DNA of 64,000 bases from Cephalopachus bancanus (GCA_027257055.1 JAPVLO010000622.1:382001-446000); one strand, 5' to 3'. Counted from the first letter of the stretch, positions 46,101 to 54,074 are shown. Notes: generated from the sequence alone by a model not told the origin. A program made the numbers and translations.

Positions 46101-48348
46101 CAGAGAAACAGAGAGACAGAGAGACACAGAGAGAGTAGAGAGAGACGGAGAGACAGAGACAGAGACAGAGAGAGACAGAGAAGAGATGGAGACAGGATAG
46201 AGAGACATGGGGAGATACGGAGAGACTGGCAGAGGCAGAGAAGAGAGAGCCCAAGACAGAGACAGAGAGATACAGAGAGACAGAGAGACAAGGAGACAGA
46301 CACAGAGACAGAGAGACAGAGAAGAGAGAGACATGGAGAGACACAGAGAGAGAGAGAGACCCCGAAGTGGGCAGTGCCCTCTTGCCCCGGGCCACGCCCA
46401 CCCTCGCCCCGCCCACACCCGGGGCCATGACGTAGACCCCAAGCGGGCGACACAGACTGCGATGACGCCCCGCCCACCCTCCCCAGGCCCCTCCCACGCC
46501 CCAGGCCCCGCCCACTCTCCCAGGCCCCGCCCACCACCTCAGCCCCGCCCCTCACCCTGGGCCCTGCGGGAGACCCTGAAGTCAGCCAGGCAGCAAGTGA
46601 CGGCCCCGCCCACTCTCCCAGGCCCCGCCCACCACCTCAGCCCCGCCCCTCACCCTGGGCCCTGCGGGAGACCCTGAAGTCAGCCAGGCAGCAAGTGACG
46701 GCCCCGCCCACCCCCTCAGCCCCGCCCCTCACCCTGGGCCCTGCGGGAGACCCTGAAGTCAGCCAGGCAGCGAGTGACGGCCCCGCCCACTCCCCCAGGC
46801 CCCGCCCACCACCTCAGCCCCGCCCCTCACCCTGGGCCCTGCGGGAGACCCTGAAGTCAGCCAGGCAGCAAGTGACGGCCCCGCCCACTTCCCAGGACCC
46901 GCCCTCCATCTCAGCCCCGCCCCTCACCCTGGGCCCTGCGGGAGACCCTGAAGTCAGCCAGGCAGCGAGTGACGGCCCCGCCCACTCTCCCAGGCCCCGC
47001 CCACCGGCTCAGCCCCGCCCCTCACCCTGGGCCCTGCGGGAGACCCTGAAGTCAGCCAGGCAGCGAGTGACGGCCCCGCCCACTCTCCCAGGCCCCGCCC
47101 ACCGGCTCAGCCCCGCCCCTCACCCTGGGCCCTGCGGGAGACCCTGAAGTCAGCCAGGCAGCAAGTGACGGCCCCGCCCACTTTCCCAGGACCCGCCCTC
47201 CATCTCAGCCCCGCCCCTCACCCTGGGCCCTGCGGGAGACCCTGAAGTCAGCCAGGCAGCGAGTGACGGCCCCGCCCACTCTCCCAGGCCCCGCCCACCG
47301 GCTCAGCCCCGCCCCTCACCCTGGGCCTGCGGGAGACCCTGAAGTCAGCCAGGCAGCAAGTGACGGCCCCGCCCACCCCCTCAGCCCCGCCCCTCACCCT
47401 GGGCCCTGCGGGAGACCCTGAAGTCAGCCAGGCAGCGAGTGACGGCCCCGCCCACTCCCCCAGGCCCCGCCCACCACCTCAGCCCCGCCCCTCACCCTGG
47501 GCCCTGCGGGAGACCCTGAAGTCAGCCAGGCAGCAAGTGACGGCCCCGCCCACTCTCCCAGGCCCCGCCCACCACCTCAGCCCCGCCCCTCACCCTGGCC
47601 CTGCGGGAGACCCTGAATTCAGCCAGGCAGCGAGTGACGGCCCCGCCCACTCTCCCAGGCCCCGCCCACCGGCTCAGCCCCGCCCCTCACCCTGGGCCCT
47701 GCGGGAGACCCAGAAGTAGGCGGGGCAGAGGGAAGGGCCCCGCCCACCCTCCCAGGCCCCGCCCCAACACCCCCACCCTCGGCCCCACCACAGACCGTTA
47801 AGTAGGCAGGGCAGCAAGGACGACCCGCCCATCCTCCCCAGGCCCCGCCCATCACCTCAGCCCTGCCCTTCCCACAGGCTCCACAACAGACCCTGAAGTA
47901 GGCGGGGCAGAGGGGACGACCCCACCCACCCTCCCCGGGCCCCGCCCACCGTCCCGGGCCCCGCCCACCCCCTCAGCCCGGCCCGTCAATCTTGGCCCTG
48001 TGGTAGACCCTGAAGTCAGCCAGGCAGCAAGTGATGGCCCCGCCCACTCCCCAGGCCCCGCCCACCCCTCAGCCCCGCCCCTCACCCTTGGCCCTGCGGT
48101 AGACCGGAAGTGGGCGGGCAGCAGCGCACGACCCGCCCACCCTCTCCGTCCCAGCCCCACCCCTCACCCTCGGCCATGACGTAGACCGCCCTGCGGGCGA
48201 CACCGACCCCGCTGACGCCCCGCCCCTCCGCCCGGGCCCCGCCCCCCGCCCGGCGCCCCGCCTCCAACCCGCCCCCGTCGCGCAGGCGCCATGGGGCGAG
48301 GCCGGCCCGGGCCCCGAGGACGTGCTCTGCGTGGAGGCCGCGCCCTGA
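25497..48348 (+). CDS. CSF2RA-like third alpha-receptor gene between CSF2RA and IL3RA
   Basis: Eleven coding exons: 25497-25569, 26808-27010, 31614-31738, 34123-34252, 37330-37514, 38556-38689, 40764-40787, 42477-42612, 43397-43493, 45094-45165 and 48286-48348. Lengths and phases match CSF2RA exon by exon (130, 134, 136 and 97 nt are identical). Seen: signal peptide [18 protein letters not shown]-terminal domain; four-cysteine module (NFSC, MNCTWA, ECAQY, VGCHW); D3 ending WSGWT; an alanine-rich transmembrane segment ending CKR; Box1 RLWPPVP; tail [11 protein letters not shown]. It is closest to CSF2RA but clearly diverged, so this is not a recent copy. Exon 3 leaves in the wrong phase and exon 10 changes frame; three single missing bases in G/C runs would explain both. 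Presumed role, by family only: a ligand-binding alpha chain paired with a common beta subunit. The ligand is unknown. It could also be a pseudogene. Confidence 0.88.
25640..26095 (-). repeat. SINE-head plus CATT tandem array, ~60 bp unit
   Basis: About seven units of gggtctggctaggtgggccc, ggctggagca, then CATT repeats and a gttcgagt word. The inverted equivalent is at 49500-49880. Confidence 0.9.
26096..26398 (-). mobile_element. Two antisense Alu left-arm fragments
   Basis: gtcggggtctggccaggtgg to gcctccccaaagagctggg, and gacggggtcttgctacgcgg to ctcggctgcccgagtgg, separated by an ATG/TTG triplet stretch. Confidence 0.8.
26400..26800. repeat. Poly-T rich repeat with cccggttcgtttgggg words
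   Basis: T runs interrupted by atcaacttccgcccggttcg and agcccggctcat phrases recurring at 80-220 bp. It supplies the polypyrimidine tract of middle-receptor exon 2. Confidence 0.75.
26808..27010 (+). CDS. Middle receptor exon 2, N-terminal domain part 1
   Basis: Acceptor cccctccgctccag after a long T tract, donor ccgg|gtgagc; 203 nt, phase 1 to 0, open throughout. Encodes [19 protein letters not shown] and HACRIETP, aligning with LTWTCK in CSF2RA. The first 25 or so residues are GC-driven and poorly conserved, so the acceptor could lie further in. Confidence 0.8.
27190..28300. repeat. ~47-bp minisatellite
   Basis: About 22 units of ccccggggcttctgggcgag followed by tggatgaatgaatgattcc, degenerating towards 28300. 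Fills part of the intron after middle-receptor exon 2. Confidence 0.92.
28301..28535. other. Unassigned AT-rich segment
   Basis: Contains two diverged copies of gaaaatccaggtgg separated by about 50 bp. No gene, no recognised element. Confidence 0.5.
28536..30840 (-). repeat. 41-bp satellite, array B (inverted)
   Basis: About 55 units of ctcatttacatagatacaag then cacccagctggggtctcttag, the reverse complement of array A with consistent differences (ttacat for ttaaat; ggggtctcttag). Confidence 0.95.
30841..31290. other. AT-rich spacer and antisense Alu fragment
   Basis: Non-repetitive T-rich DNA to 31120, then antisense Alu pieces (ggctggggtctcactgggcg; ctgtggccccagcgggcccc) ending in an AAT run. 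Confidence 0.6.
31300..31500 (+). mobile_element. Sense Alu fragment with AAC/AAT tail
   Basis: ggccgaggggcgaggccggc, gggagttcgagaccggactg and gcaagactccacctctac, followed by an AAC/AAT triplet run. Confidence 0.75.
31614..31738 (+). CDS. Middle receptor exon 3, N-terminal domain part 2 (frame disrupted)
   Basis: Acceptor ctctcttccag, donor ccg|gtaagc. The phase-0 entry encodes [20 protein letters not shown], matching [16 protein letters not shown] of CSF2RA. After ...LNGTADG the homologous frame switches ([11 protein letters not shown]), and the exon then ends in phase 2 instead of the phase 1 needed by exon 4. One base missing in the GGG at 31701-31703 and one in the CCC at 31735-31737 would make the segment from LHRG to NPG 28 residues, exactly as in CSF2RA. 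Confidence 0.75.
31745..33060. repeat. AAC/AAT trinucleotide array with higher-order structure
   Basis: Begins in a sense Alu piece (to about 31830), then 1.2 kb of AAT/AAC triplets with GGC, AGC and GAC interruptions. The phrase agcgacggcaata recurs about every 150-190 bp. Its poly-Asn frame is not a gene. Confidence 0.95.
33061..33480. mobile_element. Alu-type fragments, sense then antisense
   Basis: Sense pieces near 33066-33150 and 33205-33305 (gagttcgaggcccgcccggg; ggttcgagacccgccgggcc), then an antisense piece from 33367 (gtggggtcttgctacgtggg). Confidence 0.8.
33500..34090 (-). repeat. Antisense Alu heads mixed with CATT/CTTT runs
   Basis: Four antisense heads (near 33548, 33740, 33828 and 33885) and two nearly identical cassettes gtgaggctctttcattcatt to gagctggggtctggctgtgtg (33640 and 33985), showing a local ~345-bp duplication. 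Confidence 0.8.
34123..34252 (+). CDS. Middle receptor exon 4, D2 first cysteine pair
   Basis: Acceptor tgtccccccag, donor cc|gtaagc; 130 nt, phase 1 to 2. Encodes [36 protein letters not shown] and RLYFWDT. Sequons N-F-S and N-C-T are present. Confidence 0.95.
34430..34540 (-). mobile_element. Antisense Alu fragment
   Basis: ggggtcgacctggggtctgg, then gcgcgggcccgtcgggtctcg after a T-rich stretch. Confidence 0.65.
34541..35260. repeat. ~60-bp minisatellite (ccgccatgatgag)
   Basis: Eleven units marked by ccgccatgatgag at 34628, 34691, 34749, 34809, 34866, 34926, 34984, 35046, 35101, 35164 (variant) and 35221, with ttttgggggtcccaagaatg or gtcttgaggacgggcg spacers alternating as a dimer. Confidence 0.92.
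35261..37325. repeat. 46-bp T-rich satellite (ctccccaacgcgttgac)
   Basis: About 45 units of cttttctccccaacgcgttg, acttttccttgag, then a T run. Many units carry ACGCGT (MluI/MCB-like CpG core). It ends directly at the acceptor of middle-receptor exon 5. Isolated diverged units lie at 38130-38200. Confidence 0.95.
37330..37514 (+). CDS. Middle receptor exon 5, D2 second half
   Basis: Acceptor ttacttttccag, donor atcg|gtaagg; 185 nt, phase 2 to 1. Encodes [40 protein letters not shown] and [12 protein letters not shown] 46-bp T-rich satellite runs up to this exon. Confidence 0.95.
37520..38100 (+). mobile_element. Concatemer of sense Alu-type monomers
   Basis: Four head-to-tail monomers (near 37520, 37618, 37757 and 37900, plus a truncated one at 38030), each with ggtggtgcacgcctgtag, gggaggctgagatgggagg, gttcgagtccagcctgggc and a gagacctcgtctctcc end. 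They are less GC-shifted than other copies here. Confidence 0.85.
38255..38540 (-). mobile_element. Complete antisense dimeric Alu (J-like)
   Basis: Reads poly-T, right arm (gtgccggagtctcgctcggt, cgcagccttgacccgccggg, caccacgcccagctgattttt), then left arm (ggtctcgccgcccaggcggg to cccggcc). A dimer with a 31-nt-type right arm is the signature of primate Alu and the best taxonomic evidence in the window. Confidence 0.88.
38556..38689 (+). CDS. Middle receptor exon 6, D3 first half
   Basis: Acceptor tctccgttctag, donor aaag|gtgaga; 134 nt, phase 1 to 0. Encodes [27 protein letters not shown] and [10 protein letters not shown]. An antisense Alu ends just upstream. Confidence 0.96.
38700..39310. 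repeat. T-rich ATTTT region
   Basis: ttttatttttatt words without a clear unit. Confidence 0.8.
39311..39720 (-). mobile_element. Antisense Alu fragments
   Basis: Pieces near 39325-39390 (cctccagcctgggcctcc) and 39485-39640 (aggatctcactgtgtggg; agggtcttgctatgttgccc). Confidence 0.7.
39722..39935 (-). repeat. 41-bp satellite, array C
   Basis: Five units of atacaagcacccaacgggcg then tctcccgtctcatttaaatag, in the orientation of array B but with the ttaaat core of array A. Confidence 0.92.
39940..40760 (-). mobile_element. Antisense Alu fragments and TTA triplets
   Basis: Antisense copies near 40125, 40315, 40455 and 40612, each followed by a TTA/GTT run. A unique stretch (40690-40763) leads into the micro-exon at 40764. 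Confidence 0.75.
40764..40787 (+). CDS. Middle receptor 24-nt micro-exon
   Basis: Flanked by tttgttcccacag and gtaagt, phase 0 to 0, encoding GASSRRDP. The counterpart of the 30-nt CSF2RA exon at 7654. It sits in otherwise repeat-only DNA. Confidence 0.8.
40850..42460 (-). repeat. SINE-plus-TTA tandem array, ~165-170 bp unit
   Basis: About ten head-to-tail units: gatggggtcttgctaggtgg, ggtctcgaacccccggcctc, ctgggacgacaggcgccacc, aagcctgaccg, then TTA triplets with a ttttatc interruption. It is built on a different Alu segment from the 7800-9330 array, so SINE-microsatellite units were amplified independently. Confidence 0.93.
42477..42612 (+). CDS. Middle receptor exon 8, D3 second half with WSxWS-like motif
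   Basis: Acceptor cttctcccccccccag, donor tttg|gtgggt; 136 nt, phase 0 to 1. Encodes [32 protein letters not shown] and [15 protein letters not shown] differs from WSxWS only by the conservative last residue. Confidence 0.95.
42640..43260 (-). repeat. Second block of SINE-plus-TTA units
   Basis: Three further units with gctctgtggccccggcgggt and accaagtgtggccaatt, then TTATCATTTTATCGC triplets. The last unit degenerates towards a sense AAC tail near 43260-43310. Confidence 0.88.
43397..43493 (+). CDS. Middle receptor transmembrane exon
   Basis: Acceptor ttcccgccag, donor aagag|gtgagc; 97 nt, phase 1 to 2. Encodes [19 protein letters not shown] then FVLCKR. The membrane span is unusually alanine-rich and contains a proline, so it is less hydrophobic than the CSF2RA segment. 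Confidence 0.9.
43495..43990. other. GC-rich intron with one sense Alu fragment
   Basis: GGGG-rich unique sequence to 43800, then a sense Alu piece (aaccgggcgcggggcggggg to gagacccgccgggcccac). Confidence 0.6.
44010..44985. repeat. GGGTCTTGG minisatellite with ~190-bp higher-order unit
   Basis: Short ggggtcttgggggtctcggg repeats. Four larger units share ggctaatttccatatcatga, ataataatgagg and an antisense Alu head (near 44290, 44475, 44668 and 44868). Confidence 0.9.
45094..45165 (+). CDS. Middle receptor Box1 exon (frame disrupted)
   Basis: Acceptor ccctcccccccag, donor ccg|gtgagt; 72 nt. Entry in phase 2 encodes [11 protein letters not shown] (Box1 RLWPPVP). The conserved continuation [12 protein letters not shown] lies in another frame and ends in the phase 0 that the last exon needs. 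One missing G in gcggcg at about 45124-45129 accounts for the switch. Confidence 0.75.
45455..46365. repeat. TCTCTGTG run then GAGACA array
   Basis: About 100 bp of tctctgtgtctctgtgtgtc, a short unique gap with gtgtggagacgggg, then 750 bp of gagagacagagagaca with aatgagagac and gacatccagagag markers at about 160-bp spacing. Confidence 0.9.
46440..48180 (-). repeat. ~98-bp GC-rich minisatellite, left arm
   Basis: About 15 units of gaagtcagccaggcagcaag, tgacggccccgcccactctc, ccaggccccgcccacc and cctgcgggagaccct. Unit length is 98 bp with a 79-bp variant. It is the inverted copy of 56510-58290. Dense in CCCCGCCC (GC box). Confidence 0.95.
48286..48348 (+). CDS. Middle receptor terminal exon
   Basis: Acceptor cccgtcgcgcag; 63 nt, phase 0, encoding [20 protein letters not shown] and TGA at 48346-48348. 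The PEDVL-V-EAA tail matches the end of CSF2RA here. AATAAA words at 48449-48459 lie in the A-rich tail of the SINE that follows and may serve for polyadenylation. Confidence 0.88.
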   Translation, partial: APWGEAGPGPEDVLCVEAAP

Positions 48349-48354
48349 CGCCGG

Positions 48355-49150
48355 CCCGCGGACACCCAGGACGGGGCGGATCGCCGGAGGCCGCGAGTTC
48401 GAGACCCGCTGGGGCCACCTCGCCAGACCCCCGTCTCGACCCAAGCAAAATAAAATAAAATGCTCAGCCAGCCGTGGGGGGTCCCGCCTGTCATCCGGGC
48501 ACTTGGGGAGGCCGAGGCAGGAGGGTCGCCGGAGGCCGCGAGTTCGAGACCCGCCAGGGCCACCTTACCAGACCGCATCTCCATAATAATATAATAATAA
48601 TAATAATAATAGCGATAAAATAATAATAACAATCGGCCAGACTTGGTGCCGCCTGTTGTCCCAGCAACTTGGAGGCTGAGGCGGGAGGATCGCAGGAGGC
48701 CGGGGGTTCGAGACCCGCCGGGGCCACCTCGCAAGACCCCGTCGCTATTAAACAATAAGAAAAATCCGGCCGGGCCCAGACAGCAAGACCCCAACTCAAA
48801 AATAAAATGATAATAATAATAATAATAAATAGTGAAAATAATAAATAGTGAAAATAATAAATAGTGAAAATAATAATAACAAATAGTGAAAATAGTGAAA
48901 TAGTGAAAATAAAAAATAGTGAAAATCCAGCCGGGCCCAGACAGCAAGACCCCAACTCAAAAAATAATCCTGATAATAATAATAAATAATAATAAAAATT
49001 GGGGGAGCCCCGATGACACCCCGGCCCTCCAGCCGGGCCCAGACAGCAAGACCCCAACTCTTTTGTTTAAAAAAAAAAAATTAAAAGGTAGCCGGGCCTG
49101 GGGGTGCGCGCCCGTCCTCCCAGCAATCGAGACCCCGGCAGGGACGGGCC
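48355..49150 (+). mobile_element. Sense Alu-type monomers with AAT tails
   Basis: Copies near 48375-48460, 48465-48620, 48630-48770, and partial heads near 48775, 48925 and 49030 (ccgggcccagacagcaagac). AAAATAGTGAAAATAAT repeats lie between 48830 and 48930. Confidence 0.85.
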
Positions 49151-49500
49151 AGGACAGCCAGACCCCACCCGGGCCGACCCCCCCGCCCCCCGGCGAAGGA
49201 ACACGCGTTTCGAAAGAGGCGATCGTGGCTGAGATTGGGGGGGAGAAAAAAAACCCGATTTCGAAACCTCCGGGGCGGGGGCCGAGCCGCGATCAGGGTC
49301 CGACCCGGGGGAGGGGGCGGGCGGATTTCGAAAGACCCCCTCCCCACCCCCCCGGCGTCATGGAAACCCAACGGGCGTTTCCCGGACCGAGGCCCGCGGT
49401 CTGGGAGGCCACGTGTTCGAGACCGGGCGGGGCAACATAGCAAGATCCCATCGCTACTTCCAATTTGGGTTTTTTTGGGGGGGGATGGGCCCGGGCAGCC
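49151..49500. other. GC-rich unique segment with a sense Alu end
   Basis: No repeat unit and no coding signal. A gttcgagaccgggcggggc Alu word occurs at about 49413. Confidence 0.5.
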
Positions 49501-49910
49501 CGACCCCCAACTCGAAAATGAAAGAATGAATGAATGAATGAATGAACAAATAGGGGCTCCAGCCTGGGCCCACAACCAGACCCCGACTCGAAAACGAACG
49601 AATGCATGAATGAATGAATGAATGAATATGGACTCCAGCCTGGGCCCCACAGCCAGACCCCGACTCAAAAATGAATGAATGAAGGAATGAATGAGTGAAT
49701 AAATAAATAAGGGCTCCAGCCTGGGCCCCACAGCCAGGCCCCGACTCCAAAGTGAATGAATGAAGGAACGAATGAATGAACAAATAAATAAGCGAGGGCT
49801 CCAGGCTGGCCTCCACAGCCAGACCCACGACCCCCGACCCAAAAACGAATGAAGAAATGAACCAACAAGCCCTCCCGTCTGGACCACCCAGGTCGACCAC
49901 CCCGCCCACC
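49501..49910 (+). repeat. GAATG plus SINE-end tandem array, ~68 bp unit
   Basis: Five units of gaatgaatgaatgaacaaat, ggggctccagcctgggccc, cacagccagaccccgactc. Reverse-complement relation to 25640-26095. Confidence 0.88.
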
Positions 49911-50199
49911 CCTCAAAAAAAAACCGATCCCTAAACGGACCCCTCCGCCCGCCGGGCCCACACAGCCAGACCCCGACTCCAGCCTCCGTCAATACAAGGA
50001 TCAAGACGGCCGCTGGCGCCCACCCCCCGCCCCCGGCGAGACCCCGGCCGGGAAAGAAACCCGCCAACCCACAAGCAAAAACAAATCAAGGAATCAACCA
50101 ACACTCCCGCCGGGCCCACGCAGCACGACCCCCGACTCGACCATACACGGATCAATACAGAGATAAAGAGAGACAGGGCGTTTCAGACGGGGGTCGCGG

Positions 50200-50870
50200 G
50201 GGCGGGGGGGCTCGGAGTCGGCCCGGGGCGGGGGGCGGGGCGCCCGGTCGGCGTGGGGAGGGGGCGGCGGGCCGGGGGCTCGAAGTCGGCCCGGGCGGGG
50301 GCGGTGAGGCGGCGAGGGCGGTGAGGCGGCGAGGGGCGGGGCCGGAGGGGGCGGGGCCGAGGCGGCCGGGGGCGGAGCTGCGGCGGCCGGAGAGCGGGAC
50401 CGCGGCGGCCGGGGCGGGCCACGGCGGCCGGGGGGCGGGGCTACGGCGGCCGGGGGCGGGGCCGCGGCGGTCAGGGGCGGAGCCACGGCGGCCTGGGGGC
50501 GGGGCTGCGGCGGCTGGGGCGGGGGTGCGGCGGCCGGGAAGCGAGGCCGCGGCGGTTGGGGGCGGGGCTACGGCGGCCGGGGAGCGAGGCCGCGGCGGCC
50601 AGGGGCGGGGCCGCGGCGGTTAGGGCGGAGCCACGGCGGCCGGGGGGGGGGGCCGCGGCGGCCTGGGGGCGGGGCCGCGGCGGCCTGAGAGCGGGGCTAC
50701 GGCGGCCGGGGGCGGGGCCGCGGCGGTCAGGGGCGGGCTACGGCGGCCTGGGGGCGGGGCTGCGGCGGCCTGGGAGCGGGGCTGCGGCGTCCGTGGGCGG
50801 GGCTGCGGCGTCGTGGGCGGGGCCGCGGCGTCCGGGGGCGGGGCCGCGGCTGGCGGAAGCGGAAGCGCGG
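50200..50870. repeat. GC-rich ~32-bp minisatellite in a CpG island
   Basis: About 17 units of cggggcggggccgcggcggcc, continuing into a cgtccgggggcggggcc form. Very CpG-dense with G-quadruplex-type G runs. Confidence 0.9.
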
Positions 50871-50940
50871 CGGCCCATTGTCCGCGGGCAACATTGTATC
50901 CGGGCTGGCGACAGCGCGGCCGCGGGGGGCGGGGCGGACG
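50850..50940 (-). repeat. Inverted CpG-island core, left copy
   Basis: gcggaagcggaagcgcggcg, cccattgtccgcgggcaac, attgtatccgggctggcgac, agcgcggccgcggggggc. The reverse complement recurs at 54608-54710 with few differences. Contains a CCAAT-box-like cccattgt and CGGAAG ETS-type words. Confidence 0.9.
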
Positions 50941-51074
50941 CGCCTGGCGCGCGGCGGCCGCGGCCGGGTTCGGGGGGGTTTCCTCGGCTTGGGGGGCTCG
51001 GGCGGGGCCCGTCCCGGCCTGGCGGGCGCTGGGGTGTCCGAGCCCCCCCGCGCCGGGCCGGGCCGAGGGGTCCC

Positions 51075-52700
51075 CGGCTTCTGTCTCTCTGTCTCCTTCT
51101 GCGTCTGTGTCTCTGCCTCTGTTTCCCTTTGTCTCTGTCTCTCTGTCTCTCTGTGTCTCTGTCTCTGTCTCTCTCTGGCTCTGTCTCTGTCTCTCTCTGT
51201 CTCTGTATCTCTTTGTCTCTGTCTCTCACTCTGTCTCTCTGTGTATTTCTGTCTCTGTATCCTAGTCTTTCTGTCTCTCTGTGTCTCTGTCTGTCTCTGT
51301 CTCCCTCTGTCTCTGTATCTCTTTCTCTCTGTCTCCCTGTCTCTCTCTGTCTCTGTCTCTCTCCATCTCTGTCTCTCTGTCATCTCTGTCTCTGTTGTCT
51401 CTGTCTCTGGGTCTCTCTGTCTCTCTTTGTCTCCCACTGTCTCCCTCTGTCTCTCTGTCATCTCTGTCTCTGTTGTCTCTGTCTGTCTCTGTCTCTGGGT
51501 CCCTCTGTCTCTCTCTGACTCTGTCTCTCTGTCTCTCTTTGTCTCCCTCTGTCTCTGTATCTCTTTCTCTCTGTCTCTGTCTCTCTGTGTATTTCTGTCT
51601 CTGTATCTCAGTCTTTGTCTCTGTCTCTCTGTCTCTCTTTGTCTCGCTCTGTCTCTGTCTCTCTCTGTGTCTCTGTGTCTCCCTCTGTCTCTGTCATCTC
51701 TCCGACTGTCTCTCTCTGACTCTGTCTCTCTCTGTCATCTCTGTGTCGTCTCTCTGTTGTCTCTGTCTCCATCTGTCCCTCTGTCTCTGTCTTTGTGTCT
51801 CTCTCCGTCTCTGTCTCTCTCCGTCTCTGTCTCTCTCTGTTATCTCTGTGTCTCTCCATCTCTGTGTCCCTCTGTTTCTGTGTCTCTGTCTCTCTCTGAC
51901 TGTCTCCCTCTGTCTCTCTGTCTCCCTCTGTCTCTCTGTCTCCCTCTGTCTCTCTGTCTCTCTCTGTCTCCCTCTGTCTCTGTCTCTCTCTGTCTCCCTC
52001 TGTCTCTCTCTCTCTGTCTCCCTCTGTCTCTCTGTCTCTCTCTGTCTCCCTCTGTCTCTGTCTCTCTCTGTCTCCCTCTGTCTCTCTGTCTCTCTCTGTC
52101 TCCCTCTGTCTCTGTCTCTCTCTGTCTCCCTCTGTCTCTCTGTCTCTCTCTGTCTCCCTCTGTCTCTGTCCGGCTCTGTCTCTCTCTGTCTCCCTCTGTC
52201 TCTCTCCATCTCTGTCTCTGTCCATCTCTGTCTCTGTCCGGCTCTGTCTCTCTGTCTCTCTGTCTCCTTCTGTCTGTCTGTCTCTCTCCGGCTCTGTCTC
52301 TGTCCATCTCTGTCTCTATCTCTCTGTCTCTCTGTCTCCCTCTGTCTCTCTGTCTCTCTCTGTCTCCCTCTGTCTCTCTGTCTCTCTCTGTCTCCCTCTG
52401 TCTCTCACTGTCTCCCTCTGTCTCTGTCTCTCTCTGTCTCCCTCTGTCTCTCTGTCTCTCTCTGTCTCCCTCTGTCTCTCTCCGTCTCTGTCTCTGTCCA
52501 TCTCTGTCTCTGTCCGGCTCTGTCTCTGTCTCCCTCTGTCTCTCTGTCTCTCTCTGGCTCTGTCTCTGTCCGTCTCTGTCTCTGTCCGGCTCTGTCTCTC
52601 TGTCTCCCTCTGTCTCCCTCTGTCTCTCTGTCTCTGTCTCCCTGTCTCTCTCCGGCTCTGTCTCTGCCCGTCTCTGTCTCTGTCTCTCTCCCGACAGGGT
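51075..52700. repeat. TCTCTG polypyrimidine array
   Basis: About 1.6 kb of tctctgtctccctctgtctc, with TCATCTCTGTCTCTG and GTCCGGCTCTG variants. Central part of the 46-58 kb palindrome. Confidence 0.95.
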
Positions 52701-52789
52701 CTCGCCCGGCCCCCCGGGCGGGGGGCGGGGGGAGGAGAGGTCAGAGGCGGGAGGGTCGACTCCAAAAATCAGCCCATCAAAGCAGTGTG

Positions 52790-53530
52790 GATGGCCAGGT
52801 GGCCGATTGATTATCGACCGATCGGTTATCGATCACCAATACACCATGATCCGTCGATGGCTGATCGATTATGCATAGATCGGTGATCGATGTGCGACCG
52901 ATACATGAACGTCACGTAGATATTGACAGATGACGGATGGATTCGTAATCCATACGTTGTTGGTAAATTATTGATCCACGGGTTATTGATCGAAGGGTGA
53001 GATGGAGATAACGGATCTATATGATTGACAGATGATCGATACCCAGATGATGGATCCATAAGAGATAGAGGAGTCGAGGATGCAGACACTGATCGATCAT
53101 GTATCGATTATTAATAGATCGGTGATTGATCGGTTACCGGCACATGATCGGTCAACCGAGGATACACGGATAATCAATACATCGATTATTGATAGCCCAG
53201 CGAGGCGTCCACCGACATGAGGAATCGAGGATGCAGACATTGATCGATCATGTATCGATTATTAATAGATCGGTGATTGATCGGTTACGCACATGATCGG
53301 TCAACCGAGGATACACGGATAATCAATACATCGATTATTGATAGCCCAGCGAGGCGTCCACCGACATGAGGAATCGAGGATGCAGACATTGATCGATCAT
53401 GTATCGATTATTAATAGATCGGTGATTGATCGGTTACCGGCACATGATCGGTCAACCGAGGATACACGGATAATCAATACATCGATTATTGATAGCCCAC
53501 CGGCATCACAGAACCGATAAACGGGGAACG
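52790..53530. repeat. ATCGAT-rich satellite, ~151-bp unit
   Basis: The phrase gcagacattgatcgatcatg, tatcgattattaatagatcg recurs at about 53076, 53235 and 53384. One copy lacks 'cg' in ggttaccggcacatg. The 5' part (52790-53070) is the same kind of sequence without a clear unit. It resembles the GATC-rich first 500 bp of the window. Confidence 0.88.
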
Positions 53531-53539
53531 TCAGCCGGA

Positions 53540-54070
53540 CACGACCCCCGCGCTCTGGGGGTTCGAGGCCCGCCGGGCCCAACTAGCCAGACCCCGTCTC
53601 CACAAATTCCAATCACTTCTCCTCCTCCTCCTCATTATGATTCATGATATGGTCATTTCGTTATTATTCATAATATGGAAATTTATCCATAATATGGAAA
53701 TTTATTCATAATATAGAAATTTATTCATAACATGGAAATTTATTCATAGCATGGAAATTTATTCATAACAAGGAAATTCACCGGGGGCGACGGCGCCCGC
53801 CCTCCCAGCGACCGGGGAGGCCGAGGCGGGAGGATCGCGGGAGGCCGGGGGTTCGAGACCCGCCGGGGCCGGAGAGCCAGACCCCGACTCAAAAAACAAA
53901 ATGAAATAACAACAACCACCACAACAATAATAATAACAACAGAATGAGGCGGGTCGTGGTCATCCCCGCTCTTTGGGAGGCCGAGGCTCGAGGCCAGGGG
54001 TTCGAGTCCAGCCGGGGCCACCTAGCCAGACCCCACCTCTAAAAATAATGATAATAATAATAATAATCCA
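53540..54070. mobile_element. Alu fragments and ~20-bp ggaaatttattcata repeat
   Basis: A sense Alu end at 53555-53610, seven units of atggaaatttattcataa (53655-53780), then two sense Alu monomers (53780-53900 and 53940-54045). Confidence 0.8.
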
Positions 54071-54074
54071 GGAG

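Noticed and set aside
46440..48180. Proline/alanine-rich open frames in the GC minisatellite as a mucin-like exon
   Set aside because: Unit length (79 or 98 bp) is not a multiple of three, so frames shift between units.
25497..48348. Middle gene as IL3RA itself or a CSF2RA assembly duplicate
   Set aside because: A clear IL3RA follows at 58778, and the middle protein differs from CSF2RA at many positions in every exon, so it is a separate, older paralogue.
48286..48620. Extended C-terminus of the middle receptor reading into the downstream SINE
   Set aside because: This follows only if the exon 10 frame is taken literally; the frame giving [11 protein letters not shown] and stop matches the CSF2RA tail.
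50321..51518. Arg/Gly-rich open frames over the CpG island
   Set aside because: GC-rich repeat translation; no homology to a known family and frames open on both strands.
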